Source: Dendrolimus kikuchii (Eukaryota; Arthropoda; Insecta; Lepidoptera; Lasiocampidae). From it: a stretch of DNA of 64,000 nucleotides. Where the stretch lies: the NCBI GenBank assembly GCA_019925095.2, contig CM034407.1, forward strand, positions 722,210 through 786,209, read 5' to 3'. Under the pieces are notes generated by a model. The model saw only the letters and a program-made list of their open reading frames with translations, ran no database searches and had not been told where the DNA came from. The position numbers were made by a program, and so were the translations under genes. Within the stretch, counting starts at the first letter, position 1, and every line of letters begins with the position of its first letter. Below are positions 52,486-63,224 of this stretch, piece by piece.

Positions 52486-53243
52486 TCTATATTAATATTA
52501 TAAAGCTGAAGAGTTTGTTTAATTGTTTGTTTAAACGCGCTAATCTCAGGAACCGCTGGTCCGATTTGAAAAATTCTTTTAGTGTTGAATAGTACATTTA
52601 TCGAGGGAGGTTATAAGCTATATTATATTTTCAAAAAAATTAGGGATCCTTACTAAAAGACCAATAATGTGACCCAAGGTGTAAAAAAATGACCCGAAAA
52701 AAATCCTGACACGGCGTGCGGTGCGAAAACTATTGATTATAGAACAAAAAAATGTACTACCACTTTGTAGAACATATAACTGTCTACAAAAAATATCGCG
52801 TAACCATATGTCTAACTATTGAAGTTATCTCACAAATAGTGTTTTCTTTTATTTTTTAAAATAATTAAAATGCCGTCGCATAGAAAACTCTTTATTTTGT
52901 ACCTTGGTATTAATCCTTATCAAAATAAATTACTTCATTTTCAAGACGAATTCTACACCTTTCTAGAACTTTTTGAATGATTCAATTCGGACGTTTCATT
53001 CAAAAGATATCGCAATATTAGCCAAATATACTAATATTGTTTGATTGAACGCGCTAATCTCTGGAACTACTGGTCTGATTTGAAAAATTCTTTCAGTGTT
53101 GGATAGCCCATTTATTGAGGAAGGCTATAGGCTATATATCATCACGCTAAGAGCAATAGGAGCGGAGCACCAATGAAGAATGTTTCAAAATCGGAGGGTT
53201 TTGAAAGCAAATTCCACGCGGACGACGTCACGGGCACAGTGTA
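52486..53243 (+). mobile_element. Helitron, non-autonomous, sister of 16.2 kb
   Basis: Starts A|TCTATATTAATATTATAAAG. The body follows the 16.2-kb copy closely with small deletions. The 3' hairpin is changed (GACGACGTCACGGGC) and CTAG reads TGTA, so the end is decayed. Confidence 0.75.
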
Positions 53244-53595
53244 ATAATAATATTGCTATAATCGACAATGCCACCCTTTGTTCAACGTATATTGTATGAA
53301 GTTTGTAAATAACCTAGTTTTCAGTTATCTTTCATACATTCGCTCTTAATCAACGGTCTTGCCCAAACCTATTTTGTTTGCAAATATTTTTTAGCTCTAC
53401 CGCCTTGATCACTTTTCATAATTTTCTATCCCATGGTATAAAAGTTAGAGGGCATGGAATACGGTTTGTTCAACTTTGGAAGCGAATATCGCGCCACCTG
53501 TTGATTTCATTAAAGCTTTCAGTAGTTTTCACATGATGCTCTTACAGACAGAACAATAAATATTCTTAAAATTACATTTGGGCACTTTTGGCATG

Positions 53596-54097
53596 CACAA
53601 CGCGGTGCTGGTACCTACGCTCACGTATGGAAGCGAGAGTTGGGTATGGAAGAGAGAGCATGAAAGTAGAGTAAACGCGGTCGAGATGCGAGCACTGCGC
53701 AAAATCCGCGGAGTGACGCTCGCGGACCGCGTTCGTAATTCCGAAGTAAGAGAGAGAGTTGGTCTGAAAGAGAGTGTCGGGGTGAAGGTAAGGAAAGGAA
53801 TGCTCCGGTGGTTCGGGCATGCGGAAAGGATGCACGATGAAAGAATGACTAAACAGATATAAAATGCAAAAGTGGATGGATGCAGAAGTGGTGGAAGGCC
53901 ACGACACACCTTCCATGATCAAATTGATCGTGTACTAGTAGAAGGCGATGTCATGAGCCTTAAGAACAGACGAGCGTGCATGACAAGAGCTATGAATGTT
54001 AAAGAAGCAAGGTGTGTAAGAATAAGCCTGAATGGCGCTCTGTTGTTCGTGCCTACCCCGCAAGGGAACTGGCGTGAAGTTATGTATGTATGTATGT
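53596..54097 (+). mobile_element. RTE-B fragment with 12-bp TSD
   Basis: ACTTTTGGCATG flanks it (53584-53595, 54098-54109). Encodes HNAVLVPTLTYGSESWVW to the end but with a stop after KQI (TACAAT to TAAAAT) and a small deletion in the EASEV block, so it is already decaying. Confidence 0.88.
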
Positions 54098-54109
54098 ACT
54101 TTTGGCATG

Positions 54110-54524
54110 GGGGAAAAAGCACTGAACTGTCGTGACCGTCGCGCTCAGATACAAAATTTTCACTTGTGACGAGTAGTCCTACGATTGACAGTTTTTTTTT
54201 GCTTTATGGCACAGTGGCGGAATGAAAACGTTCGTCACCTTAAAGTCGACTTTTGCTTGTACAAGAAACAATTTTGCCAACATTTTAATAAATGTGTTAC
54301 GTTTATAAAATATAGAAACGTGAAAAAAGAAAATTGCAACGTTGACAATGACTCTGCGATTATTAATAAGAAACAAAGAGGATATAATCAATATGTTTAA
54401 CATAGATATTCAAAGAAATAAAAAGGTTTTACATGTCTAAACAATCTTCTTAAAGACAAGATAGAAAATTAAACAACTTTGATCTAAGTAGATTTAAACT
54501 TTATTGTCAAATAGTAAAACAAAT
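54110..54524. other. Non-coding interval, nothing recognised
   Basis: Two overlapping frames (54179-54403 on both strands) have no recognisable family. Confidence 0.35.
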
Positions 54525-54900
54525 TTTCTGTGGAACAGTCTGTCCTGTGACTAAGTTTGAAAGGGTAACATGTGCTCGCGGAACGTTAGATAAATCAATT
54601 TGAAAACTGGCGAACATTTTCATACCACGACTGTACAATCTGGACTCATCTATAAATTTGTTATATTTTTTTTAAATTTGTTTATTGCATGAGTTCAGCA
54701 GACAGGCAGACGGCCCACTTGACGGAAAGCAGTTACCATCGCCTATGGACATTTGCAACACCAAAGGTGCTACAAATGCACTGCTGCTCTCTTAAGGGAG
54801 CCCTGATCACTAATGCCGGAACACAACTCAAGGTTGTTATGGCGGCATATTCTAGACCCGGGGTGGTAGCCATCCAGTCGGGCAAATACCCTACCACCTG
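54525..54900 (-). mobile_element. SINE-A with duplicated 3' flank
   Basis: 54672-54900 is a 5'-truncated SINE-A. The next 145 bases (54525-54670) are also found next to the SINE-A at 62.85 kb. The shared segment stops at TTTCTGTGGAAC, in sense GTTCCACAGAAAA. Confidence 0.65.
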
Positions 54901-55509
54901 TATACTTATTGTAAACTTGAAAAAAAGAACAGAAATACCAATATTCTATGCTCTGAGAAAAAATCTAATTTAGATAATGTAGTTTGTATAGTAATATAGT
55001 TGATTATCAAAAGGAATTTGTTCAATGTAAACTAATAATAAGTTAAGTAAGTTATCGCGTGATAGGTTAAGAAATTATTACAACAATATGGACGAATATT
55101 ATCATTATATTACAATGAAAAAATACTTTCTCGTAATAAATCAATTTATCGAGATAATTTGGAAAGAATTATTGAAGAGGTTTTAATGGAATTTTAGTGA
55201 TATTTGCCAACTAATATTATTAGAATGTAATTTAATAAATTAGGTAAGAGTTGTTCCCCGAAGTATACAACGAATGGTTCCTTGGAGTCGGGGTCTTCCA
55301 GATTGGGGTATTTCTGTGGGGTAACAAAGGAGACGAATACGCTTTCATAAATTCTTTGGCCCAGATTGGAAAAATATGAGAGCCATTTTAAAATTTCTTT
55401 TTATATGTTGACATTTTTGTTTTAACAAGAAACTATTGTTTTGTTATGTATTTTTTTAAATTTTTATTTTCGTGAACAATAGTGTTGTCTATGTCTATAT
55501 TTTATTATA
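54901..55509. other. Non-coding interval, nothing recognised
   Basis: AT-rich with no recognisable feature. Confidence 0.35.
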
Positions 55510-55984
55510 CAGTGTAAACTCTATATAACGAAACTGCAGGGCCATGCATTTTATGGCGTTATAGAAAGTTGTCGTTAAATGGAGAGAAGTCTGTAATTTT
55601 TGTATGACGTCTTTTGCTGCACCAGTAATTTTGTTGTATTTTTGTACTTGTTTTATTCATATTTTGCGATATTGAGGTATTTTGGTGATAAAGGAAGCAC
55701 TTGGAAATATCGGTATACATGATGCCGAGAGTTGAGTTTATTATGGGCTAGAATAATAAAGCGAGAAAAGAATGTACACAGCTGTGCAGTTTTTATTAAT
55801 CTTGGCAACGTAAAATGTATTTTTTATTACTTAATTGTTGTCGTTATTGACAGTGGGTGTAATGCTATATAGAGTGTATCATTGTATGGAAGACATTCTA
55901 AACCGACCAAAGCCAAGTGATGTCGACGCTTAAGGGAGTTTGTCGTTAAATCGAGTGACATTATATTATATGGAGTTTACACTG
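55510..55984. mobile_element. pogo/Tigger-like MITE, TA target
   Basis: Ends CAGTGTAAACTCTATATAA and the complement of CAGTGTAAACTCCATATAA, each next to TA (55508-55509, 55985-55986). CAGTGTAAAC...ATATAACG is characteristic of pogo-group Tc1/mariner elements. GTCGTTAAAT occurs near both ends. Non-autonomous, 475 bp. Confidence 0.85.
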
Positions 55985-56004
55985 TATATACAGTACATAT
56001 ATAT

Positions 56005-56270
56005 ACATGAAAGAATGAGTAAACAGATATACAATGCAGAAGTGAATGGATGCAGAAGTCGTGGAAAGCCACGACACACCTTCCATGATCAAATTGATCG
56101 TGTACTAGCAGAAGGTGATGTCAGGAGCCTTAAGAACAGACGAGCGTGCATGACAAGAGCTATGAATGTCAAAGAAGCAAGTGAGGTGTGTAAGAAGAAG
56201 CCTGAATGGCGCTCTGTTGTTCGTGCCTACCTCGCAAGGGAACTGGCGTGAAGTTATGTATGTGTGTATG
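56005..56270 (+). mobile_element. RTE-B 3' fragment
   Basis: Encodes ERMSKQIYNAEVNGCRSRGK to LARELA, stop, then TATG and TA repeats. It inserted immediately beside the pogo-like MITE. Confidence 0.75.
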
Positions 56271-56639
56271 TATATATATATATAGATATATATAAATAAT
56301 AATAATAATAGTGGGTTTAGTTGTATTGAGCGAATTAATCGTGTGGTGTAAGTGTTGTCACACTATTAATTGTTAAAATTCATTCACATAAATTGATTAC
56401 AGTAATCGATATATTATTTTATTTGGGATTTTATTTTTCATATTTCTCGTCTTCTAGTTAGAAGTTAGGGGTGATATTTTACATTTTGTAAAAAGAAATT
56501 ACGTAACGCTTTTTTCAAGTCATATCTCAACCATTACAATTTACGGCCCAAAAGTCGCCCCCCCCCCCCGTCTCCTTTCAGAAATTATTGTATTGTGTCA
56601 TTTATCTTATTTTGCGTTTTCAAAAACAGACAAATACTA
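56271..56639. other. Non-coding interval with C-run
   Basis: A run of C residues is at about 56.56 kb. Nothing else recognised. Confidence 0.35.
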
Positions 56640-56885
56640 CCATATATTAATACGTGAAGCAAAAACTTTGTCCCCTTTTTTACGAACATTGCGCAGACGG
56701 AGGAGTATGAAATTTCGCACACTTATAGTTTATATAGAGAAGAAGCGCAGAATGCTAATATTTTTTTTATTATGCATAGAACATATATTAATTAAAATAA
56801 AAAATACACACACTACCATGTATTTGACACACACGCATATATATATGTACTCTTTGTTTATTGTTAAAGTCAAATTAACAGTGTA
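56640..56885 (-). repeat. Inverted copy of the 17.03-17.27 kb repeat
   Basis: ATTAATACGTGAAGCAAAAA and GGAGTATGAAATTTCGCACA match in reverse. It contains microsatellite-like CACA and TATA. Confidence 0.55.
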
Positions 56886-57144
56886 GCCTTGGCGAAATCT
56901 GTGCTTATAGAAATATAGTCTTTAACAACAAATCACTATGGTCGAATTTCGACCACGGGCGACCAGTAGTAATAATAAATTCATGAAAGATGTAATACAG
57001 TGTAACGAATGACCTAAACCGACACGCGCCGTTGGCCGATAACTCCACGCCCCGGGAATTATTACGAGTGGAAAGTAATATTTCTGGACGAAGGGCCATC
57101 TGTCAGAGAGCCCATTACCGAACTGCCTTGGTGCCAAAATTAAA

Positions 57145-57475
57145 GCCTTGGAGTTTTTGGCGGGAACTGAAAGGAGATGTAGTGCTGTGCAGTTTTATTT
57201 TCTAAAAATGTGTAAAATTACTCTAAAATGAACAATAGTTGTAGGATATTGATAGTTTTTGAGTAGTAATTATGTGTTTTGTGAGAAATGTGAACTGTAT
57301 AGACAAATGTGGCCTTTTGAGTTGTCACAAGAACTCCGTTGAATGGCACTAGCTGATTACCTACAGTTCAGCTGTGCTACACATAGGCTTAAGAAAATGA
57401 AGAAACTATATTGTAAACTAAGATCTGGCTTAAAGGCCTAGCTGCCAAGCCATAAACTTAAATAAAATTAAAGCC
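57145..57475 (+). repeat. Repeat E, full copy in plus orientation
   Basis: GTTTTTGGCGGGAACTGAAA to GGCCTAGCTGCCAAGCCATA and AAATAAA. It defines the unit's two ends best. Confidence 0.65.
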
Positions 57476-57783
57476 TTTTCAAATGACCAGCTCAGTCTCT
57501 ATAGCAGCCATATTCAACTTTCTTTTTCAAGGCCGCATAGAGGTATTATATCAAGTGCCGCAACTATATTTTATTTAGGTGTTTTTTATTACTTTTTTTT
57601 TAACAAAAACGAAACTGGCATCACACTAAAAACCAAAAAATAAATATTTAACCGATTTCTAAAACATCTTGAAATTTGTGCCAAGTAAAACATAAGAGGA
57701 CAACAACAAATTTACAAAATATAGTCTTTTTTATGTTTTACTAGACACCGACTTTTAAATGTTGTTGAAAGAAGTCTGTCATA

Positions 57784-58339
57784 CGACCATACATACATAT
57801 ACATAACTTCACGCCAGTTCCCTTGCGGGGTAGGCACGAGCAACAGAGCGCCATTTGGGGTTATCCTTACACACCTCACTTGCTTCTTTGACATTCATAA
57901 CTCTTAATAAAACTACGTTTTAACGGTTTTAAGCGCGGTAATTTTATTTGATTTTGGTTTTTCCGACGTTTCGGCCACTTTTCAGTGGCCGTGATCACGG
58001 AAGACGAAGATGTCAAGTGTCAACGAGTATTGTTAAAGTTTTATTTAGCCTACCGCCAACTTGTTAATTTTAATTTTGTTTATGGTTATTATTTACTCTA
58101 TGGGAGCCTAATCTAATTTACTACCGCTTCGCAACTTGACACTTGACATCTTTGTCTTCCGTGATCACGGCCACTGAAAAGTGGGCGAAACGTCGGAAAA
58201 ACCAAAATCAAATAAAATTACCGCGCTTAAAACCGTTAAAACGTAGTTTTATTATGTATACAAGTCGCGAAAACTTAAGAAAATATTATTCATAACTCTT
58301 GTCATGCACGCTTGTCTGTTCTTAAGGCTCCTGACATCA
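57784..58339 (-). mobile_element. RTE-B 3' fragment split by a foldback element
   Basis: (CATA)n and the complement of PARELA...VMNV lie at 57784-57905; the sequence continues at 58289-58339 up to the DVRSLKN codons. Removing 57906-58288 and one copy of TTCATAACTCTT gives an uninterrupted RTE-B. Confidence 0.85.
57906..58288. mobile_element. Foldback element with 117-bp inverted arms, 12-bp TSD
   Basis: Left arm 57906-58022 and right arm about 58137-58253 are inverted repeats with two mismatches by eye, containing ACGTTTTAACGGTTTTAAG and TTTTCAGTGGCCGTGATCAC. A 35-bp terminal piece (TGTATACAAGTCGCG to AATATTA) lies only on the right. TTCATAACTCTT is duplicated (57894-57905, 58289-58300). A one-sided end and a 12-bp duplication look more like retroposition than cut-and-paste. 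Confidence 0.8.
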
Positions 58340-58860
58340 GCATACGACCAGTCATGCTATACGGGTCGGCCATGTTGAGCCACTACGTGATAAATCACGA
58401 ACGTCTCTACTCAGCTGCGATGAGAATGTTGAGATGGATGTGTGGTGTTACAAGAATGGATAAGGTGAGAAATGAGTTTTTTTATTATTTTTTATTGCAG
58501 GAGTTCAGCAGTCAGGCAAACGGCCCTCTTGATGGAAAACGGGTACCATCGCCTATGGACATTTGCAACACCAAAGCTGCTATAAATGCGCTGCTGCTCT
58601 CTTAAGGGAAACTGGAACCTGGTCACTAATGCCGGAACACAACTCAAGGTTTATGGCGACATACTTTAGACCAGGGGTGGTAGCCATCCAGTCGGGCAAA
58701 TGCCCTACCACCTGGCTGTGGGTTGTTTTGTCGTCTCTTACGACAGGCCGCCCGGCCGCAGGAAATTGTATACTTTCTCCGTTCCTACACGGATTGAGTA
58801 ATGTAAAGATAGACCATAGACTAAAAAAAAAGATGGAAGGATTCTGTGAAGGATGATATT
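58340..58860 (+). mobile_element. RTE-C fragment split by SINE-A
   Basis: 58340-58476 encodes IRPVMLYGSAMLSHYVI, LYSAAMRMLRWMCGVTRMDK and VRNE. After the SINE, 58800-58855 has a degenerate KKKDGRILRRM-like equivalent of KKRWMDCVKDDM. The middle of the RTE-C tail is absent. Confidence 0.65.
58489..58797 (-). mobile_element. SINE-A, full length, nested in RTE-C
   Basis: TTGCAGGAGTTCAGCAGTCA at left to TTCCTACACGGATT at right. Confidence 0.75.
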
Positions 58861-58867
58861 GTTACAA

Positions 58868-59010
58868 CTCAGGTCGCGACATAAACAAAATCCACCTGCA
58901 TATCTGAAACAAAGCACATTTATTACCCGTCGGCATTCGAAATAATAACTATTAACATTGTAACTATTGTAATTCTTTTATGATCGTCTTCTTTTGTTTA
59001 CTTATTGGCA
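58868..59010 (+). mobile_element. LTR1 fragment (5' part)
   Basis: TGTTACAACTCAGG then AAGCACATTTATTACCCGTC and CTTCTTTTGTTTACTTATT match the sense strand of the LTR1 start. Confidence 0.6.
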
Positions 59011-59106
59011 GACGGCATATTGTTGTATTGTTGTACAGTTACTCTATCTCGCTCGCACATCATCCGTCCCGCTCACACATTGTGCTATATATTATTCTAA
59101 CTGTAC

Positions 59107-59541
59107 ATACATACATACATACATAACTTCACGCCAGTTCCCTAGAGGGGTAGGCACGACCAACAGAGCGCCATTTAGGCTTATTCTTACACACCTCACT
59201 TGCTTCTTTGACATTCATAACTCTTGTCATGCACGCTCGTCTGTTCTTAAGGCTCCTGACATCACCTTCTGCTAGTACACGATCAATTTGATCATGGAAG
59301 GTGTGTCGTGGCCTTCCACGACTTCTGCATCCATCCGCTTTTGCATTGTATATCTGTTTAGTCATTCTTTCCACATGCCCGAACCACCGGAGCATTCCTT
59401 TCCTTACCTTCACCCCGACACTCTCTTTCAGACCAACTCTCTTTCTTACTTCGGTATTACGAACGCGGTCCGCGAGCGTCACTCCGCAGATTTTGCGCAG
59501 TGCTCGCATCTCGACCGCGTTTACTCTACTTTCATGCTCTC
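59107..59541 (-). mobile_element. RTE-B fragment with 11-bp TSD
   Basis: TCTAACTGTAC at 59096-59106 and 59542-59552. Encodes 126 residues from MRALRKICGVTLADRVRNTE to SRELA, with a four-residue deletion (MHDE) in the VERM block. Confidence 0.88.
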
Positions 59542-59552
59542 TCTAACTGTAC

Positions 59553-59851
59553 GACTGGTTAATATTTGTATTTAAGGTTACAGTTTCCAAAATAAATCAG
59601 TTTACTTCAGTTCAGATCAGCACTCGACAGTGAATACTGCTCTCTGCCATCTGAAGTATCATTTAACCTCTACCTCACGCTGCTACAAACAATGTAGCAA
59701 TATTGGTTAAATAATCAGAATACACGTCGACAACAAGATCCGGCGAGATGGCAGTAATGCGGACAATGTATGGCGTGTTGGTGTCACACGTGCCACTATT
59801 TCTAGCATCCAATACCCTAGTGAATTCCGAATTTGAGCCCACATATCCATA
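59553..59851. other. Non-coding interval, nothing recognised
   Basis: No gene or repeat recognised. Confidence 0.3.
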
Positions 59852-60435
59852 CCTCGGGGCTCAAAGGGCATAAGCACCAAAACTCGATTTTTCAGAAATT
59901 ATATTTCAAATAGATTTAAAAGTAACAAAAACAGCTTTCCCATACGCCCCGGAAAATTGCATGTTTCAGGGTTTACACCCTAAAAATCTGTGGATGTGTG
60001 ATCAGAGATGGTTGTAACTGCCAATATGCCTACTAATTCTATCAGTTTGTAAACTGTTGCTTTGTTTTCTTCAGTTGATTAAATATCAAGTAAAGAGAGA
60101 AAATAAGAAATTCTGTTCTTTCTTTATTTGCCTATTTAATTTCAATTTTATTTATTAACTTAGTATATCAATTTATCAACTCAAACAACTAATTGTATCA
60201 TCTACGGTGTCGTGTAGTACCCCCGCGTTTATGATCATTAACATTGGTTGCTGTTACAACACAAAATCTAAAAATATATGTTTTATTTTCTACATAAAAT
60301 GGGGTCGTAAACACCATTGTTTGACAAATTGGAAGACTTCACATATACTGATCGATAGAGGAAAAAAAATTTAGTAGGGGTGCATTAAAAAGTAAATTTC
60401 GCTGAAATGGCGGTTACGTCCTTTGAGCCCCGAGG
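59852..60435. mobile_element. Tc1/mariner-like MITE, about 28-bp TIR, TA target
   Basis: Starts CCTCGGGGCTCAAAGGGC and ends with the complement CCTCGGGGCTCAAAGGAC; the next ten bases of the ends also largely agree. TA lies on both sides (59850-59851, 60436-60437). 584 bp with no transposase. The 94-aa frame crossing its right end is incidental. Confidence 0.85.
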
Positions 60436-60589
60436 TATCGATATATGTTTTTATCTCGTGAAGCGGAAAACGGGCTGGAAAGCGGAAAATAATTCGTATT
60501 ATTACGTGAGAGCGGGGGTACGCACTTGGATGGAGTTGAAGAAAATACGAGGTTTTAACTCAACGCTTTTATTAAAAAAAAAAATTATT

Positions 60590-60886
60590 ATTGCAGGAGA
60601 TCAGCAGACAGGACTTGATGGAAAGCGGTTACCATCGTCTATGGACATTTGCAACAGCAAAGTTGCTACAAATGCGCTGCTGTTCTCTTAAAGGAGACTG
60701 GAGCCTGGTCACCAATGCCGGAACACAACCAAAGGTTGTTATGGCGACATACTTTAGATCAGGGGTGGTAGTCATCCAGTCGGGCAAATGCCCTACCACC
60801 TGGCTGTGGATTGTTAAGTCGCCTCTTACGATAGGCCGCCCGGCCGCAGGAAATTGTATTCTTTCTCCGTTCCTGCACGGTTAAAA
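60590..60886 (-). mobile_element. SINE-A, full length
   Basis: T/A-rich tract and TTGCAGGAGATCAGCAGAC at left to TTCCTGCACGG at right, with a short deletion of the GGCAGACGGCCC block. Confidence 0.75.
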
Positions 60887-61009
60887 ACTTACAAAATACA
60901 ATTAAAAATAAACATGGCATGTTTAGCATTTTATAATATTATAGATATTGAATTAAGACAAATAAATATAAAATGGAATTAAATAAATTAATATAAAGTA
61001 AATTAGATA

Positions 61010-61194
61010 GATAGATAGATAACCCTTTATTGTACACCATTACAGAAAAATTATAAATAGTACAAGAGATTATAGACTGTGTAACAAATCACTGCCAGAT
61101 GGGAGCGTGTCCAGGCTGTGGGTTGTTAAGTCACCTCTTAAGACAGGCCGCCCGGCCGCAGGAAATTGTATTCTTTCTCCGTTCCTGCACGGAT
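61010..61194 (-). mobile_element. RLE-LINE 3' tail joined to SINE-A 5' end
   Basis: 61010-61108 (starting with (GATA)n, then AACAAATCACTGCCAGATGG) is the end of the RLE-LINE. At 61109 it changes to GGCTGTGGGTTGTTAAGTC, the SINE-A 5' third, which ends CCTGCACGGATA at 61194. It is a composite of two truncated elements. Confidence 0.6.
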
Positions 61195-61195
61195 A

Positions 61196-61745
61196 ACAGC
61201 CGTACGTCATTCCACTCCGCAGGGTTACCTCTACACGGACAACTAACGGCGCACTGTCCCGACGATAAGATGTCTCACTCACAATACCGTCGCCGATATT
61301 GCGTAGACCACCTCCTGCTGCTGCAGTGCTCCCCTCCGAATTTACCGCGTGTAGCTCGCTTCTGGATCTTCTCTCAAACTGCGCTACGCTCCTCCTTCAC
61401 TGAACAGTCCACTAAACTCGTCACTGTCTTCTATTAAACTTCTCTTCCAACTCTTTCGTATCGCACTTGTCGCTTCGCTGCCTTGAACTGAACTCAACTG
61501 AAATTTATACCCTGCTTATATACCCGGAAGAATCTTCTGGAACCCATAATTTCGATCTTCTTTTAGTTATTCTTTTATTAACTATCTATCTCTTCATGTT
61601 TTAGAACTTTCGTTCACCATCTATCCCTTTCTAAAATGTATCTGTCCTTGTTCATTTCCTTCCAGAATCTTCTACCTTTTTCTAAAAGCCTTGAGACCGG
61701 CTTACACTGCCAGAAAGTTCTACCCTCGGTCGCCACTTGGCAACA
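61196..61745 (-). mobile_element. LTR2 copy without nested retroposon
   Basis: Matches 33.24-33.50 and 34.06-34.27 kb without the insert. In sense, TATATAAGCAGGGTATAAAT (complement near 61520) gives a TATA box. The 5' part in plus coordinates is cut off by the SINE-A; no TSD can be checked. Confidence 0.75.
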
Positions 61746-61794
61746 ATGAATAGAACTTCATTCCGAGTATTGTTTATAAGTTATTATCACCGAT

Positions 61795-62120
61795 TTCAAA
61801 AAAGAGAAGGTTCTCATTCAACTACGCGATTTCTCCGACAATTGTTGACCGATTTAAAAAAAAAACTTTATTCGGAAGAATATACCCCTGCGGTGGTTCC
61901 ATTATCACCAAGTCGGAATCCATTGATGAGTGGATCTCAGGAAAATCCGAGAGCTTTGTCGAAGAGCACCTACATACATCAAAAGGCAAATCCGTACGCG
62001 CATGCCAGTAGTACAATTTCAACTGGCGCTTAATATATTATTTGTAAAACTATTCAAGTATGTGCGCAACTTAAAGGTAGAAAATATTGTTTTTAACCAA
62101 AAAACCGACTTGAAAGTGAA
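61795..62120. mobile_element. Relative of the ACCGACTTC element
   Basis: TTTCAAAAAAGAGAAGGTTCTC at left and AACCGACTTGAAAG at right; interior GTGGTTCCATTATCACCAAG and GTAGTACAATTTCAACTGGC shared with 41.0-41.2 kb. Confidence 0.5.
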
Positions 62121-62229
62121 ACATAAAATATAAGCAACTTTCCAAAATATAGAAATTATATATTTTACTTCGCACCAACTTGAAGATGTTGTAGATTTTT
62201 TTTTAGTTCGAAATTAGTTTTGTTCTGTT

Positions 62230-62694
62230 AAAAAAAATATCCCTTATTTGTAAATAATGTTACAATTGATTGTACCATTTTTGTGATGTGGATGCCTGTT
62301 ACTGTCGGTGGGTAACCAACTGAAATTCCAAAAACTTAGTCATTCGGCTAATGTTAGCTCATTAGTCGGCTAAAAAGCCCGCTTATGGCTGTTTGGCTAA
62401 TGGTTAAATGACTCGCCTACTGATAGTCGACGGCTGACGGATAAGAAGTTAACTTGACAGTTGCTGGTTTCTGGTTTTATTCAAAATCCATTATAATCAC
62501 TAGGCGAAGTGGTTGATAACTTATCCTTGGCTAGTTTGCTAACAACCGCTAATTAGCTGGCTTTTACAATAGCGACCCTGAGCCTACCATACTATTACCA
62601 TAAAATGTAAGCGGATAAAGACTTCTAGCGCCCTCTAAAAAAGTAGCACTTGACGATTTTTTTATTTTTATCTGCAATAAAAATAAAAAGTCGT
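62230..62694. other. Non-coding interval with a run of GGCTAA-type motifs
   Basis: 62330-62560 repeats GGCTAA/TTAGTCGGCT/TTAGCTGGCT in loose, irregular form. It may be an old degenerate tandem repeat. No gene. Confidence 0.4.
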
Positions 62695-63150
62695 TTTCTG
62701 TGGAACAGTCTGTCCTGTGACTTAGTTTGAAAAGGTAACATGTGCTCGCGGAACGTTAGATAAATTAATTTCAAAACTGGCGAACATTTTCATACCGCGA
62801 CTGTACAATCTGGACTCATCTATAAATTTGTTATATTTTTTTTTATTGCAGGAGTTCAGCAGACAGGCAGAAGGTCCACTTGATGGAAAGCGGTTACCAT
62901 CGCCTATGGTCATTTGCAACAGCAAAGTTGCTACAAATGCGCTGCTGCTCTCTTAAGGGAGACTGGAACCTGGTCACTAATGCCGGAACACAACTCAAGG
63001 TTGTTATGGCGGCATACTCTAGACCAGGGGTGGTAGCCATCCAGTCGGGCAAATACCCTGCCACCTGGCTGTTGTTTGTTAAGTCGCCTCTTACGACAGG
63101 CAGCCCCAACGCAGGAAATTGTATTCTTTCTCCGTTCCTGCACGTATAAT
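62695..63150 (-). mobile_element. SINE-A with the same 3' flank as 54.5 kb
   Basis: Full-length SINE-A (62840-63150). Its 3' flank, 62695-62835, matches 54525-54660 with few differences and includes GAACATTTTCATACC and TACAATCTGGACTCATC. Confidence 0.7.
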
Positions 63151-63224
63151 TTTATAAGTTTTTATTTTATATGATTTTATAAGTGTTCCGTTGACTTTTG
63201 CCGACAACCGAATGAAGGGTGACG

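Noticed and set aside
53529..53922. Long frames antisense to RTE-B copies (also at 8.3, 14.6, 38.3 and 59.3 kb)
   Set aside because: The same antisense frame appears wherever RTE-B does, because the sense codons happen to leave the antisense frame open.
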